64,000 nucleotides of DNA from Sipunculus nudus. Lineage: Eukaryota > Annelida > Sipuncula > Golfingiida > Sipunculidae. The notes under the pieces are model-generated. The model saw only the letters and a list, made by a program, of their open reading frames with translations. It did not search any database and was not told where the DNA came from. The stretch covers positions 44,044,558 through 44,108,557 of the forward strand of contig CM049310.1 in assembly GCA_026874595.1 (NCBI GenBank), in the 5' to 3' direction. Positions 1-10,809 of this stretch are shown here, piece by piece (within the stretch, counting starts at the first letter, position 1; each line of letters starts with the position of its first letter). The translations under genes and the position numbers were made by a program.

Positions 1-264
1 ATTTGTTTTCAGTTATTGGCGTTTCTTGGTTTTGTTTTGACTGAGAAGCAACGGCAGTGCCGACTGCAGCGCCACCTACTGCCGCTACGGCGACATTACC
101 ACGAGGACTCGGTGACCTCTGTTCTTCCGGCTTTGACTCCTCTTTCACCTCCTCCTTCGCTTGCACCTCCTCTTCCTTCTGCGTCTCTGTTTTCACAGCT
201 TCCTCTTCCTGTTTTGCTGTTGGTTCAGAGGAAGCTGTTTTCTGTGATGCTACAACTGCTGCTC
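1..264 (-). CDS. Same repeat protein, second exon (partial, leaves the window)
   Basis: A minus-strand exon begins after the acceptor atgcag at 265-270. Joined in phase 1 to the exon ending at 903, it completes a Gly codon and continues the Ala/Val/Gly run (VVAGG then AAVVASQK), so the splice restores a repeat unit. The frame stays open for 88 codons to the window edge. It repeats the pattern of a Glu/Lys-rich linker followed by a short Ala/Val/Gly block (NVAVAAVGGAAVG). More repeat units probably lie beyond the left edge. The plus-strand reading here is an antisense shadow. Confidence 0.7.
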
Positions 265-902
265 CTGCATAAATCAATGAAATATTGTTAATGAAGGTTG
301 ATTAGCGTACATAGGCCTACTCGACTTTAACATTATTCTCTCTCTTTTTGCAAACATATAACTCTATTATTTAAGGTGGAAATTCCTGCTCTTTACTCCA
401 ATCTATCAAATTTAAATATTTCTGATAGAAACTTGTAAAACGACTTGAATTCTGAAAAAAACATATGTGGCTTTACAACATTGTCTAAAATAGAACTCAA
501 ATATTGGAATACTTCTAAGCAATCCCTAGGACACAGACATTTGCATTCTCTGTTTTAAAACATGTTGATACATAGATTCGAAAGAAAGAGTCCGGTGAGT
601 GAGGAGCAAGTTACGTTTTGATCTCTGGTAGAGAATGCTTATATCAACGACACGTTGCTAATATTTTATAGTGTTTCATAATTATAATTTCCTTATATTC
701 GAACAAATGGATTACAATCAATATATACCAGTAACTGAAACGTGTTCTATGTTGACTGTGGTAAGTACACCGTGTCACTTATAAAATTAAGTTCTCCTTA
801 GGGGAAAAATAAGAATAGTGGCAATTATGAATTTTTTTTCAAACGATCGACATTATTTGTATTTTATTTTCGAAACTGCTTTTTGAAATCACCACTACTC
901 AC
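265..902 (-). other. Intron of the repeat-protein gene
   Basis: This is a 638-bp AT-rich interval between a consensus donor and a pyrimidine-containing acceptor on the minus strand. No other feature is seen in it. Confidence 0.65.
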
Positions 903-2340
903 CACCAGCTACCACTGCAGGCTTTGGTGAAGGCTCTCTCTCCGGTTCCTCCACCTTCTCTTCTTTGACCGCATTTTCCTCTTCGATTGGTTTAGATTCC
1001 TCTTGGACATTCTTCTCTTCCTCTATAGTTTTTTCTTCCTCTTTTACAGGTTCCTCTTGGACTGGCTTTTGCTCCTCCTCTACCGGCTTGGTTTCCTTCT
1101 TCTCTTCTGCTTTTGGTGCTTCACTTTTAGCACTCGTGGCAACCACTGCCCCACCAGCTGCTACGGCTGCCGTTCGGCGTTTAAAGTCTTGTTTCTCTTT
1201 CTTGGCGACTATTTGTTCCTCTTCTTTCTGTGGAGGTTTCTCTATTGGTTCAGGTTCAGCTTCAGGTTTAGGTTCAGGCTTTGGCTCAGGTTTAGATTGA
1301 GGTTGGCTCATGGCCGCTACCGCTGCGCCACCAGCAACGACCGCTGCTGGACGGCGTTTAAAATCACTTTTGACCGGTTTGGCTACTATTTCCTCCTCAG
1401 GTTTCTGGGGAGGTTTCTCAATTTGTTCAGGCTCGGCTGGCGGCGCCTCGGGGATTACAGCCACAGCTGCCACAAGAGGCAATGGTTCCGGTTTCTCCTC
1501 CTCCATTTCCGGTTCCGGTTCTTCCTTTGGAGGTTCCTCTTCTTTCGGTTTCTCCTCCGTCTTCATTTCTTTCGCTGGTTCTACATTTACATCCCCCGGA
1601 ACACCTCGCCTCTTTCGACCATTATTTCCCCAGTCATTATATTCTCTGTATTTATACGTATGCAGCTTATTGTATTTATGTTCTGTGTTGTATCTATGTA
1701 TACGATCATATTGGCGGGCGGCTTCGTACGTTTTAATTGGATAAAGCCCGTTCTTGCTTATGGGTTCGCTTGCGCCGCCTGCTGCCGTGCCAGCCACAAT
1801 AGGTTGTACGTATGTAATGGTAGGACTTTCCACTGGAGGTACAGTTGATTTTTTGTCATCTTCACCGTGTGAATGAGTCTGGGAGTTTCCAGATGATGGA
1901 CGTACCTTCTTCTTCCTCGGCGGAAACGGAAGTTGTACCTTAGGAATGACTAGCCCGCCTGGATTCCACAGGTAGTAGTTCAGAGGGTGGAGTTTATACG
2001 TATGATGTTTATCATATTTATAATTTGAATCATATTCTCTAAACGGTAGTGGTTCCATTGTTTTTGGTATGTCCGTGTTTGCTTTATATTCCCAGGCTTT
2101 ATACGGCTTATAAGGCCTCTGCCAGTAAGGAATGTGAACCGGAACGGGGACCAAATGTTTGATGTCACCCATGGAGTTCCTCCGTCGTTTGGAATTTTCC
2201 TTCTCGTCTTCTCTTTGACCTAGGTCGGAGTGGCTTCTCTCGGGAACGACAACGACCACTCCATCCTCCTTTAAGGACTGAGCGTCCTTTGAAACAGAGG
2301 ACGCCTCTCGGCTCGCTGGTCCAATTTTATTCTTTGCCAT
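903..2340 (-). CDS. Unrecognised Lys/Glu/Pro-rich repeat protein, first coding exon
   Basis: I do not recognise this protein. The exon starts at an ATG in good context (ccATGG) and encodes about 479 residues before a consensus donor (G|GTGAGT, intron from 902). Residues 1-60 are charged. Residues about 68-130 and 200-245 are rich in Tyr, His and Lys, with spaced motifs such as YDxxHxY and HKYNKLHTYKYREY. From about 255 on it is Glu/Lys/Pro-rich and probably disordered. Two imperfect repeats at about 305-343 and 363-402 share IEKPPQK, IVAK, DFKRR and an Ala/Val/Gly run; a third Ala/Val/Gly run crosses the exon end. No signal peptide or membrane segment is visible. The intron is phase 1 and falls inside a repeat unit. 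An AT-rich TATA-like stretch lies just upstream. A structural, cytoskeletal or extracellular-matrix role is only a guess. It is coding rather than chance because frame, donor and repeats agree. Confidence 0.75.
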
Positions 2341-4105
2341 GGAGACTCAATTTGTTTTCACCTGTTGATTAAGGTGTAAAATATATATAATTTATTAGAT
2401 TTAATATATATTATACTGTGGAGGTAAGCATATGTAGGCAAAAGTTGGGGATAGAGAAGAAAATATAGGGAACAGAATCCACAAGGCAAAAACATCCTTT
2501 CAAAAATTAAAACAAGTATGGAAATCAAATACCTAACATAAGTTCTTCTTATAAGTCATTTCTCACATACACAGATGTGACAAAGCAGATAAACGCAAGT
2601 AATGACATAAAGCTAGACACTTTCATGTTCAAATGTCTCAGGAAGATTCTGAAGCCTCATGGGCCTAAGGGGGAAGGTGACGTAAGATTACTTAGTATAT
2701 ATTTATGTACAAGTCAGCTGGCATGTTTTTATTCATTAAATGTAGTATATATCGAATGCAGAGAAAATACCAGTAAATGTACCTATAATATTCACTCTGA
2801 CTTGTTTATAAAAACAACAAAAATGCTGTATTTGTTTTAGATAAAGATTTTTCACCACATGGATATCTACACACTTAAAACTTTGGAGTAAAAAAAATAT
2901 GTTATGGTATTTTTGTTAAGTCAGCCAAAGAAAAAAGGCATGTCAGACAATAAAAGATCAAACATTTATATAGCCGGGGAGCAGTTGTTATAATAAAGGT
3001 GATTATGTCTCAGTCGTAGATTCTGTTTTGTCAATATGCTGTTTGCACATGCAGGACAGGTGAATGAGCAGTCATATTGTGATGACTTGACAACCGTCAA
3101 ACAGGTTATACATACACGGAATCAACCATTTAGTGCTTTGGATTTTTATAGTATGATAATGACATATATACCTTTGAATGTAGAAATGCTCAATACATGG
3201 CCGTCTTACATATCCCAATATAAAATACTAGTACTGTTATAGTTCTTTTATGTGTATCTGACTGTGAACTAATTTTCAGGGTGAAATGTCTTCTTGCGTG
3301 TGTCCGTTTCATGTTGATGGTTCGGAAATGCAGTTAAATCTACTATCAATGTCTATTCACCGTTTATAGAATTCAGCCTTCTGTCGACATTGCACATATG
3401 CATGCTCATCAAATGTTACTTATGTTGCATTGTCACAAGTCCTTGTCACAAATTAACATTCATGTGTATGTAATTTGCCTTATCAAATATGTTCATGGCC
3501 TTTATCTACTTTCTTCACTATGCCATGCACTGGGATATTATGAGTCCCAGTACATTGTGGGGGAAATGATTTCTTGATGATTTCCCTATGCAGCTGTCTC
3601 AAAATAACAGTAAATCTGTAGATTTTCTTATTTGCTAGGTATGCATATTTGGTCACCCAAGCAGTCTTACTGAAGGCTCGAATTCTTCCTGGAATTCCGA
3701 GTAATAGAAATTACCCGTTTTTCGCCTGTTCTCATGTGAAAATCAAGAAATTAAAAACATGGTGAAAAAGTTGTGAAGACAAAACAAAGAAATTCTTTAT
3801 TCTATTCTAAAATTCTGGATGAACGAACCTATGTGCGCAGGTCTTGCAGTCTACGCGATTAAAGGGAGTCTTATACCACTCCAACCAGATATAATTGTAA
3901 TCAGTGGTTTAAATTTGTGTTGTAGTGTGAGATGTTTAGAGATGCAAATTGAAAAAGATCCCGTGCAACCTTTATAAAGATGGTGTCCTTATTTTTGTTT
4001 CTAATGGCACCTTGTCAATGTTGACAGGCGCATGAATTTGTTCACAATATCTTTACCATGCAATTATGTCACATTAGCAAATAAAATGCATATCACAAGA
4101 AAATG
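2341..4105. other. Intergenic stretch, no gene seen
   Basis: AT-rich sequence upstream of the minus-strand repeat-protein gene. Only short ORFs without coding character occur. An ag dinucleotide about 20 bp upstream of the ATG could be the acceptor of a 5'UTR intron, but this cannot be decided from sequence alone. Confidence 0.5.
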
Positions 4106-4984
4106 TAGGACGTTTCGGACACGGATGTTTCGGACAGGCCTTTTTGCAAGGGAGGACGTTTCGGACATACCATTATTTTTACCATAAAGTAACCTTTTAA
4201 AATATAATTTTGAGTGTATCAATGTTCCTTTACTTATTTGGTTAAATAAATTGGGAATTAATTATATGATCATAAATACCATTTGAATTTACTTTTTGAA
4301 TGTATCAATGTATATGTTTACTGATATATACATTTGTGAAATTGTTAAAATAAGTATTCATGAACAACACTGTCACAGAATTTATGAACTTGTTTGAGAG
4401 GTGGTCATTCTAACATATAATTTTAAGGTGTGGATAATGGATACTGCTTATGTGAACAGAACTTAAAATAAAATAGATAAACTTTGTGAAATTGTTAAAA
4501 TTAGTATCCATGAACATCACCATCACAGAATTTATGAACTTTTTATGGAGATTTTTAAGAGAATGAGCTATAATATTTGTGCATCATTATTATATATTTT
4601 TTTGTAGTTTTTACTTCTTTATTAAACCAAATGTTCTCTTGTTATTAGTTCACTCTTTACTTAGTTTTCACAGTTTGCTTTCTTACACAAACTTCCTTGA
4701 AAAAAAAACTGTATCTTTTTGCTTACAAATACCTCATAAAGAAACGAATAATATCGTTTAATTAATCCCCATCATTTAGTGAAAAATAAATATTATATCG
4801 CTTAACATATGGGTACATTGATACACTTAAAATTATATTTTAAATGGTTACTTTATGGAAATAAAATTGATCTGTTCGAATTGTCCTCCCTTGCAAAAAG
4901 GCCTCACCGAAATGTACTATAGTCCGGAATGTCCTAGTCCGGTATGTCCTAGTCTGAAATGTCCATGTCCGTGACGTCCGTCTA
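4106..4984. mobile_element. Foldback / long-TIR non-autonomous element
   Basis: The outer ~120 bp at the left (4106-4222) and ~175 bp at the right (4810-4984) are inverted copies. Both contain GGCCTTTTTGCAAGGGAGGAC and, further in, the block CATAAAGTAACC...ATTTAAAATATAATTTT followed by GTGTATCAATGT. The outer ends carry several copies of a GGAC(A/G)TTTC-type motif. Inside lies a ~60-bp direct repeat (4335-4393 and 4484-4543) sharing TTGTGAAATTGTTAAAAT and CACAGAATTTATGAAC. There is no coding capacity. It is probably a MITE or foldback DNA element; the superfamily and target duplication are not evident. Confidence 0.7.
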
Positions 4985-5146
4985 CCATCACAAAACACCC
5001 TCTCTATCACAAGATACTGTGCATATTCAGACCAACATTTAATGCCTGTTGAGGCCCTCATATGACTGCCATGAGAGAATAAAATTCACGTAAACCAAGA
5101 GACACAGATACTTAGTTCATATCTTATTCTTATATATTTATTCTTT

Positions 5147-5149
<3 letters not shown>

Positions 5150-5188
<39 letters not shown>

Positions 5189-5194
5189 TATATC
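5150..5194. repeat. (AT)n microsatellite
   Basis: Alternating AT run with one interruption near its right end. Confidence 0.95.
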
Positions 5195-5908
5195 GGGTGT
5201 CATATATATATATCCATTCATGTCTCTGTTTAAGCAGAGGTGTCGATATCCGCAGTCCCACAAGTAAAACAGAACTTATTATATTAAACAGGTTAAAGGA
5301 AAATAAAGATATTCATTGTTATTAAACAGTATATACTCACCGTGTAACAGAAGTAATTTGTGATTGTTAACTTAATTCCTTGTTTGTCTGTTAAAATCCA
5401 CTTTAAACTTGGTCAAAATGATGAGACATTCCTAAATACCGTCATGACGTACACAGGTTGTTGGTTTAGATAAACAGTGTTGTTTGTAAGTCCTAGAGCC
5501 GGGGTTAATGCAAGCCTGAAGAAAGTCTAAAGCTTTATTATATGTGTGTCACGCCACTAAGCGGTGTGACCCAGTAACTAACACACGGGGCTATGTTGTG
5601 ACCACCCGCCAAACACAAGTGCCTTGTACAAACATCTTGTGGGCGCTGAGCATGTATTTACTATTAACATGACCTCCAGTGTCTCTTCTACTTGTGACCT
5701 TTGCCTGATGATGAATATTCATGAGATATTATAGTCGGGGTTAAACGCATCATTATAAGTTTCCTGTGGCCTATAGTTTCCTATATACAAACACGATTAT
5801 AAGGTTTCGTTGAAAATTTACAAAGAGAATCATCATCTACTGATTAAATAATTCCAGAGTCCTTTTAAACATTAATGTAGTAAGGAATCAATAAATAATT
5901 TTACTTGT

Positions 5909-5973
<65 letters not shown>

Positions 5974-5979
5974 ACTTGT

Positions 5980-6038
<59 letters not shown>
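5909..6038. repeat. Duplicated (AT)n microsatellite
   Basis: Two ~57-bp AT runs separated by a short spacer. The segment TAATTTTACTTGTTG precedes each run, so array plus flank was duplicated as one block. Confidence 0.95.
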
Positions 6039-6040
<2 letters not shown>

Positions 6041-6832
6041 TTAAGGACATTCATTAAAATACTAGTATACCAATAGCAAAGTGTGTTAATGTGGACCATC
6101 TCAAAGTTGTACAATGGATATTATAGCATGTACACGTAATGATACCACGCACATATCAAAACAGTTCTATGTATAAATTACATCATATTAGACATCATAA
6201 AGCTAATTAAATCAAAAAAAAAAAAAAAGTCCCAAAATAAAGGCTTATATGACTTACACTTTCCATTAGAAAATTATCAACTTGGAAATCAGGAGCGAGC
6301 TTCATAAGCTTTAAGTAGCTTGCGCTCAATCCATTGATACATGTTTATCTATATATGTAAACGTAGGATGCCACATGAATGTATTTACTATATATTGTAT
6401 CAATAAATCATTCAAACTTACACTATGATAGCAGCATTTATTGACTTGTTTACTATTTCGTTCCTTCTATATATACTTGATAAGTGATAAAGAATTTCAT
6501 GCATGCCATTACTATTTCAAATATAACCGTATACGAGATATGCACATTTACAAGATGCACACTAAACTAGTTACTGTACTTTCGTTGCATGGACCAACGT
6601 GCAGTGAATTGATATTCAAGACCTTACAATATAAAGATTTAAAGAAAAAAATAAGATAAATATTGGTTATCTTGTATAATCGACCCATGAAATTCATGTT
6701 TTAAAACAAACCTGAAAGTTACATCGGTTTAAGATTGAAATGATTGGATCTTTACATATTATTAACGGTCTTAAGCATTAGTGCTTTAGGAATGTCGCCG
6801 AGATCAGTATTAGAATATTTCTAAAATATATA

Positions 6833-7177
6833 AGGTCGGCCCCAATCCAGGTTGAGCGCTCTGCAGGCTTAATGGGAAGGCCATGCCCAACGGCCGTGTT
6901 ACACTCATAAACGAGTGCGCCTTTCGGGGGTTCCTCGGTGGTATGACCCAGCAATGGGGACGATTACGCACCCAGGGGCCGCAGGTGCAGTAGTCATCGG
7001 GCCTGGTCGACGCCAGGATATAAAATGAGAGGAAGCGTGTGATACTGCCCTGTCACGTAGTCCAAAATCGGAACGGATTTCTGCAGAAATACATAGACGT
7101 AGTTAAGTTAGCATTAAAAAATGGAGGTGATAACCTCCACCAAAAAAAAAAAAAAAAAATTTAAAAAAAAAAAAAAA
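6833..7177 (+). mobile_element. SINE-like retroposon copy A
   Basis: This ~310-bp sequence ends in an A-rich tail (7142-7177) and is about 75-80% identical to the reverse complement of 44620-44948. Shared blocks include GAGCGCTCTG, TTCCTCGGTGGTATGACCCAG, GAGAGGAAGCGTGTGAT and the 3' palindrome GAGGTGATAACCTCC just before the tail. It has no ORF. No convincing Pol III A or B box in the right order was found, so SINE is inferred from size, the A-tail and a second dispersed copy. Confidence 0.65.
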
Positions 7178-7560
7178 TGTCTAAAATACGTTCGTTAAGG
7201 TTCTTACCCTTTAGATTGCATAATATATATATGGACACGATTTATATTTCGTATTAAGACCATGACCATACAAATAATCTACAATGTGACGAAGTCCTAT
7301 AAATATAGATACATGATAATATGTATGTTCCGAGAAGATTGTAACACCGGTGACCCAAATGTATATGAATCCTTTTTACAGCGTTTAATGACACGGGTTA
7401 ATATTTTCGGGGGCTTAATTATCTTGGTTTCATAGAGCGGAGGAAGACGGAAGGAAAAGAGATATGTATTGTGTAAGCCAGTAAAGCAGTAAAGCTTAAA
7501 ATGTTTATTCAATATTTTCTTCCATCCTGTGATAGTGAGAAACTGATAAATGTAGAGATG

Positions 7561-7627
7561 TGAGGGCGGGCGTAGGGTGGGGGGTGGGGGGGGGGGGGGG
7601 AGACCGGGGGGGGGGGGGGGGGTAGGA
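7561..7627 (+). repeat. G-rich homopolymer tract
   Basis: Runs of G up to about 18 with few interruptions on the plus strand. It could form G-quadruplexes; exact length is unreliable in most sequencing technologies. Confidence 0.9.
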
Positions 7628-8462
7628 AGCGTTCAGTGGAGGAGAAATGTTGGATGATGATTTAATGTTTCCGGGCCTCATTTGGTGTCAGAGCCCGGTA
7701 TACTTGGTGTAGTTTCCTAACCAACCACCAGATGTCCGTACTGCTGGTAGGTCCTGGTATGCGGCAAAAATTAACATGCTACAAAAAGTGAATAGCTGGA
7801 ATATTTTGGTGCGTGCACCTTGAGTCAGTTGGCTGGTATTTGCGTTTGCCTTCGAAGCATGGATTATAAATAAAACCACAGCAAGGTGGTCGTAAGAATT
7901 GTTTATAGACTGTTTGTAACCTTGGATATTATAAAACATGCATTTTAGGTGGCCTAGAATTCATGCATGTTATATCGCGCAGTTTGCCTTGTGAAAAAAT
8001 ATATATTCATATTATGTTAGATGAGATGTATTATGGCGGTCACCTAGTGGCAGCTGCTTGATAAGTGACCCATGGGTCTTGCTTCTCTGGTTCTATAGGC
8101 TAATTTTGCTGAGCGATATGGCATGAATTTTTATATTATAATTGTGTCAAGAACGGTTGAAAAAGAATAATCAGGCTGCCTTGACGTATGTTATCTACCC
8201 CGAAGTTTATTGAATTGTTAATTTCATTTTTAGTTCATAAATCGTTAAGTTGTCTCACCCGAACGTGCTGTGTATGTGTGAGGCCATCTGTCTTGAATTC
8301 TAACAATCTTTGGTTAATGTGTTTACATCGTGATCTTAGAACAATCCATAAAGACATAAATGATATTACCGACCTTTGTGTGAATTTCACTGACATAATT
8401 TGAATGACTGATGGTCAAGCCTAGTCTCCATTGTGCCAGCAACATTGCGACACAGACACATG

Positions 8463-8469
<7 letters not shown>

Positions 8470-8540
<71 letters not shown>
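8470..8540. repeat. (AT)n microsatellite
   Basis: AT run with a single ATGTAT interruption. Confidence 0.95.
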
Positions 8541-8542
<2 letters not shown>

Positions 8543-8861
8543 GAGATATATTAATGTGACATAATTAAGATTTATATTGTATATATGTATAACAGCATGG
8601 TTTATTAGATGTCTTGAGATAATTTCTTTAACACACAAGTGCAGTGTTAATTGTACGAGGCAGCTTTCCAGCAGTCTTTGCTGCCAGTTATAGCTCTGGT
8701 CATAATGATTTGGAATGCAAGTTCCAATTTTACGAGGTGTTAGGGTGTCTTTGATCTGATGTTAATTTTCTAATAATGAAGCACCAACCAGATCTAGTGT
8801 TACAAAGTATTATTTATCCTCACTGTAGGAGGAATTATCAATCAAAAATAGGTGAGAACAT

Positions 8862-9660
8862 TGTTACAGATGCTCTTTTTATTATGTGACACGGGCGTAA
8901 CTCCTGTTGTGGCGCTCGTGTCTGACCGCGTATTACATTCTGTTTAATCCGTACTGGTTGAACTCTTGAACGTTGTCGTGCTGGCTTGGGGCGAGATCAC
9001 GTGTACACCAAGGTGTGTAGAGATACACAGCGCTGTTTTTCTAGAGAATTCCTGAAACGCGTGTAGACTGTGTTGTGCAAGATCTTATAGACTGTTCGAG
9101 AAGTGGAAATTTTTCCGCTTGAGGTGTGAAGGTATATAAGGGGCTGTAATTTAGAACGGTAGGGCAGAGAGCAGAGAAGATTCCAGCGGATGCAGGAGCG
9201 TGTGTCAGATTCTAGGACCTTATCCGACGAATGCGGCAATTATACATTTTCAAAGACTTTCTCCTGGATTTTATGCATTTGGACTTCAGTTTACTTTCTG
9301 GGTTGTTGCAAGAACTTTCCACTGGACTGTCATTCTCCGGGAGTTTACATTTAAAGGACTTATCGTTGTGATGGTGTTGGTATCCAGGTACTGAGCACAT
9401 ACATTTTTTTCTCTGTGATTGTATTGACTTGTTGCTATACCGCTGTTTTACTGTATAATTGTATTGATTTAGTGTATTGTAATGTAAGGGTTGTTTTAAG
9501 AATAAATTATAGTTATTTGTTAACAAAAACCACTGACTTCTTTATTCATTCCCCTAGACATTTCCCGCTGCCTAGTGTTACAGAATCTGATTTTTTTATC
9601 TCCGTTACAGAATTTGTGTTCATCACGCATACGTGATCTGTTATATGAGGTTCCGTAACA
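8862..9660 (+). mobile_element. Solo LTR, copy 1 (full length, 799 bp)
   Basis: It starts TGTTAC and ends GTAACA (TG...CA termini with a 6-bp inverted repeat) and is flanked by the 4-bp duplication ACAT (8858-8861 and 9661-9664). Inside are a TATA box (GGTATATAAGG, 9131-9140) and a polyadenylation signal (AATAAA, about 9500), in the order expected of a U3-R-U5 LTR. Three further copies occur at 18801, 37037 and 49448. No gag or pol is adjacent, so it is a solo LTR from ectopic recombination or a non-autonomous relic. The retrotransposon superfamily cannot be assigned without an internal region. Confidence 0.8.
9129..9142 (+). promoter_or_regulatory. LTR TATA box
   Basis: GGTATATAAGGGG is followed by a purine-rich CAGAGAGCAGAGAAG segment. 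The box is kept at the same place in all four LTR copies (TATAAATAGG in copy 3), which supports a Pol II promoter. Confidence 0.6.
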
Positions 9661-10225
9661 ACATTTATTACAAGAGAGCTCGTTACTATGGGAAACGTTC
9701 AGCGTGCACAGTGGCTGGTCCAAAATAATTTAGAGATAGGATAGTATTCAAATGGTTTTTGGAAATGCATCAGCGTGCAGGTAAAATTATATTTAAAAGA
9801 GAGTAGCCACTTGGAACAAGGGGATAGTGACCAATCGCTGGAGCTCCGATGACTTTCAGTCTCCGATGACATAAATACACCGAAGAACATACACACACGC
9901 ATATATACATATACATGAAGTTAGGTGTAAACATTGCGCGAAGTGTAACTTTTTGATTATATATACTCCTATACAACCCCTAAATAAAGTCCCTTTGTAT
10001 GACGGGAAATAAACTTTTCCACATCCCACAGTAGCCTTAACACCTGTATATGTCTTTATTATGAATACAAATCCGAGTATAAATATTGCATACCGAATAA
10101 AAAATGAACACATTTTATCAGAAGTCTTGTACTTCTGTTCATAGACAACACATAATAAATAATAGCCACCCAAGGTGAGAGTATATAAACACGGGGGTAT
10201 TTATAAAATGTCTACATTTACATGG
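9661..10225. other. Intergenic stretch, nothing recognised
   Basis: Short overlapping minus-strand ORFs have no family features or coding bias that I can see. Confidence 0.5.
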
Positions 10226-10681
10226 CTACAGATACTGATCAGTGTCTTTACGGTAATCTCTCAAACCGAATATAGGCTGGTTCCTTGTACTTATATATAA
10301 GCATATTCCCCTCCATTCAGATAAAAGATGCTTGGATGTAAAAGGTAACCAATCAATAGTATTTGATAAATCTTCCCTTATGTGAACACAGCTCTCTTTC
10401 ATTTTAGCATCTTTCGTTCTGGCGATTAAATCCTTGTCATTTTCCAGGCATATGGAAGATATGTGACTATTTTGTATAAAGAGCACTGTAGGCCTATAGT
10501 CAAGAAAATCTTGGAGAATGTCTGCATTCAAAATTCGAGAGCAATGGTGCGGCTCTGTCCATTCCACATCATAAAGAGGGTCGATATCTTTCTTTATATC
10601 TTTATCTTTATCGTAAAGATCGGTTGTATTAGTCGATTCACGGGATGAGTAAGGGGGAACAAGACCATGGGGATCACACAT
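10226..10681 (-). CDS. Hypothetical ORF downstream of the glutamate-binding gene
   Basis: An ATG-to-TAG frame of 151 codons lies 128 bp downstream of the stop of the ligand-binding gene on the same strand. The composition is protein-like: hydrophilic and Asp/Lys-rich at the start, then mixed, with Cys and Trp spread along it. I recognise no domain, signal peptide or membrane segment. It may be an exon of a neighbouring minus-strand gene, an alternative last exon of the ligand-binding gene, or a chance frame in a 3'UTR. A stop lies just upstream of the ATG, so it cannot simply extend upstream without splicing. Confidence 0.3.
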   Translation of the reverse strand: MCDPHGLVPPYSSRESTNTTDLYDKDKDIKKDIDPLYDVEWTEPHHCSRILNADILQDFLDYRPTVLFIQNSHISSICLENDKDLIARTKDAKMKESCVHIREDLSNTIDWLPFTSKHLLSEWRGICLYISTRNQPIFGLRDYRKDTDQYL

Positions 10682-10809
10682 TGGTCACGTGTAGACGCCG
10701 GATCACGTGAGAATCATATGATATATGACCATCTCCAATCAGGGCAAACACCAGAGACGACTGTACGAGATTCTGCTTTTGTTCTGGTCACATCAAGCCA
10801 CCTTTTGGA

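Larger units (their letters stand above)
4985..6832. other. Intergenic stretch with AT arrays
   Basis: Apart from the two (AT)n arrays listed separately and a short poly-A at about 6214, nothing with coding or RNA character is seen. Confidence 0.5.
7178..8861. other. Intergenic stretch
   Basis: No coding region is seen. It holds the G-rich tract and one AT array listed separately. Short minus-strand ORFs near 7300-7940 lack recognisable motifs. Confidence 0.5.

Noticed and set aside
1003-1848. 281-codon plus-strand frame opposite the repeat protein
   Set aside because: Antisense shadow of the minus-strand repeat exon; composition (Phe/Leu/Arg) mirrors Glu/Lys codons.
5872-6114. Ile-Tyr repeat frame
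   Set aside because: AT microsatellite artefact.
9212-9526. 104-codon minus-strand frame and similar frames in the other LTR copies
   Set aside because: Lies antisense within the solo LTR and recurs only because the LTR is repeated.
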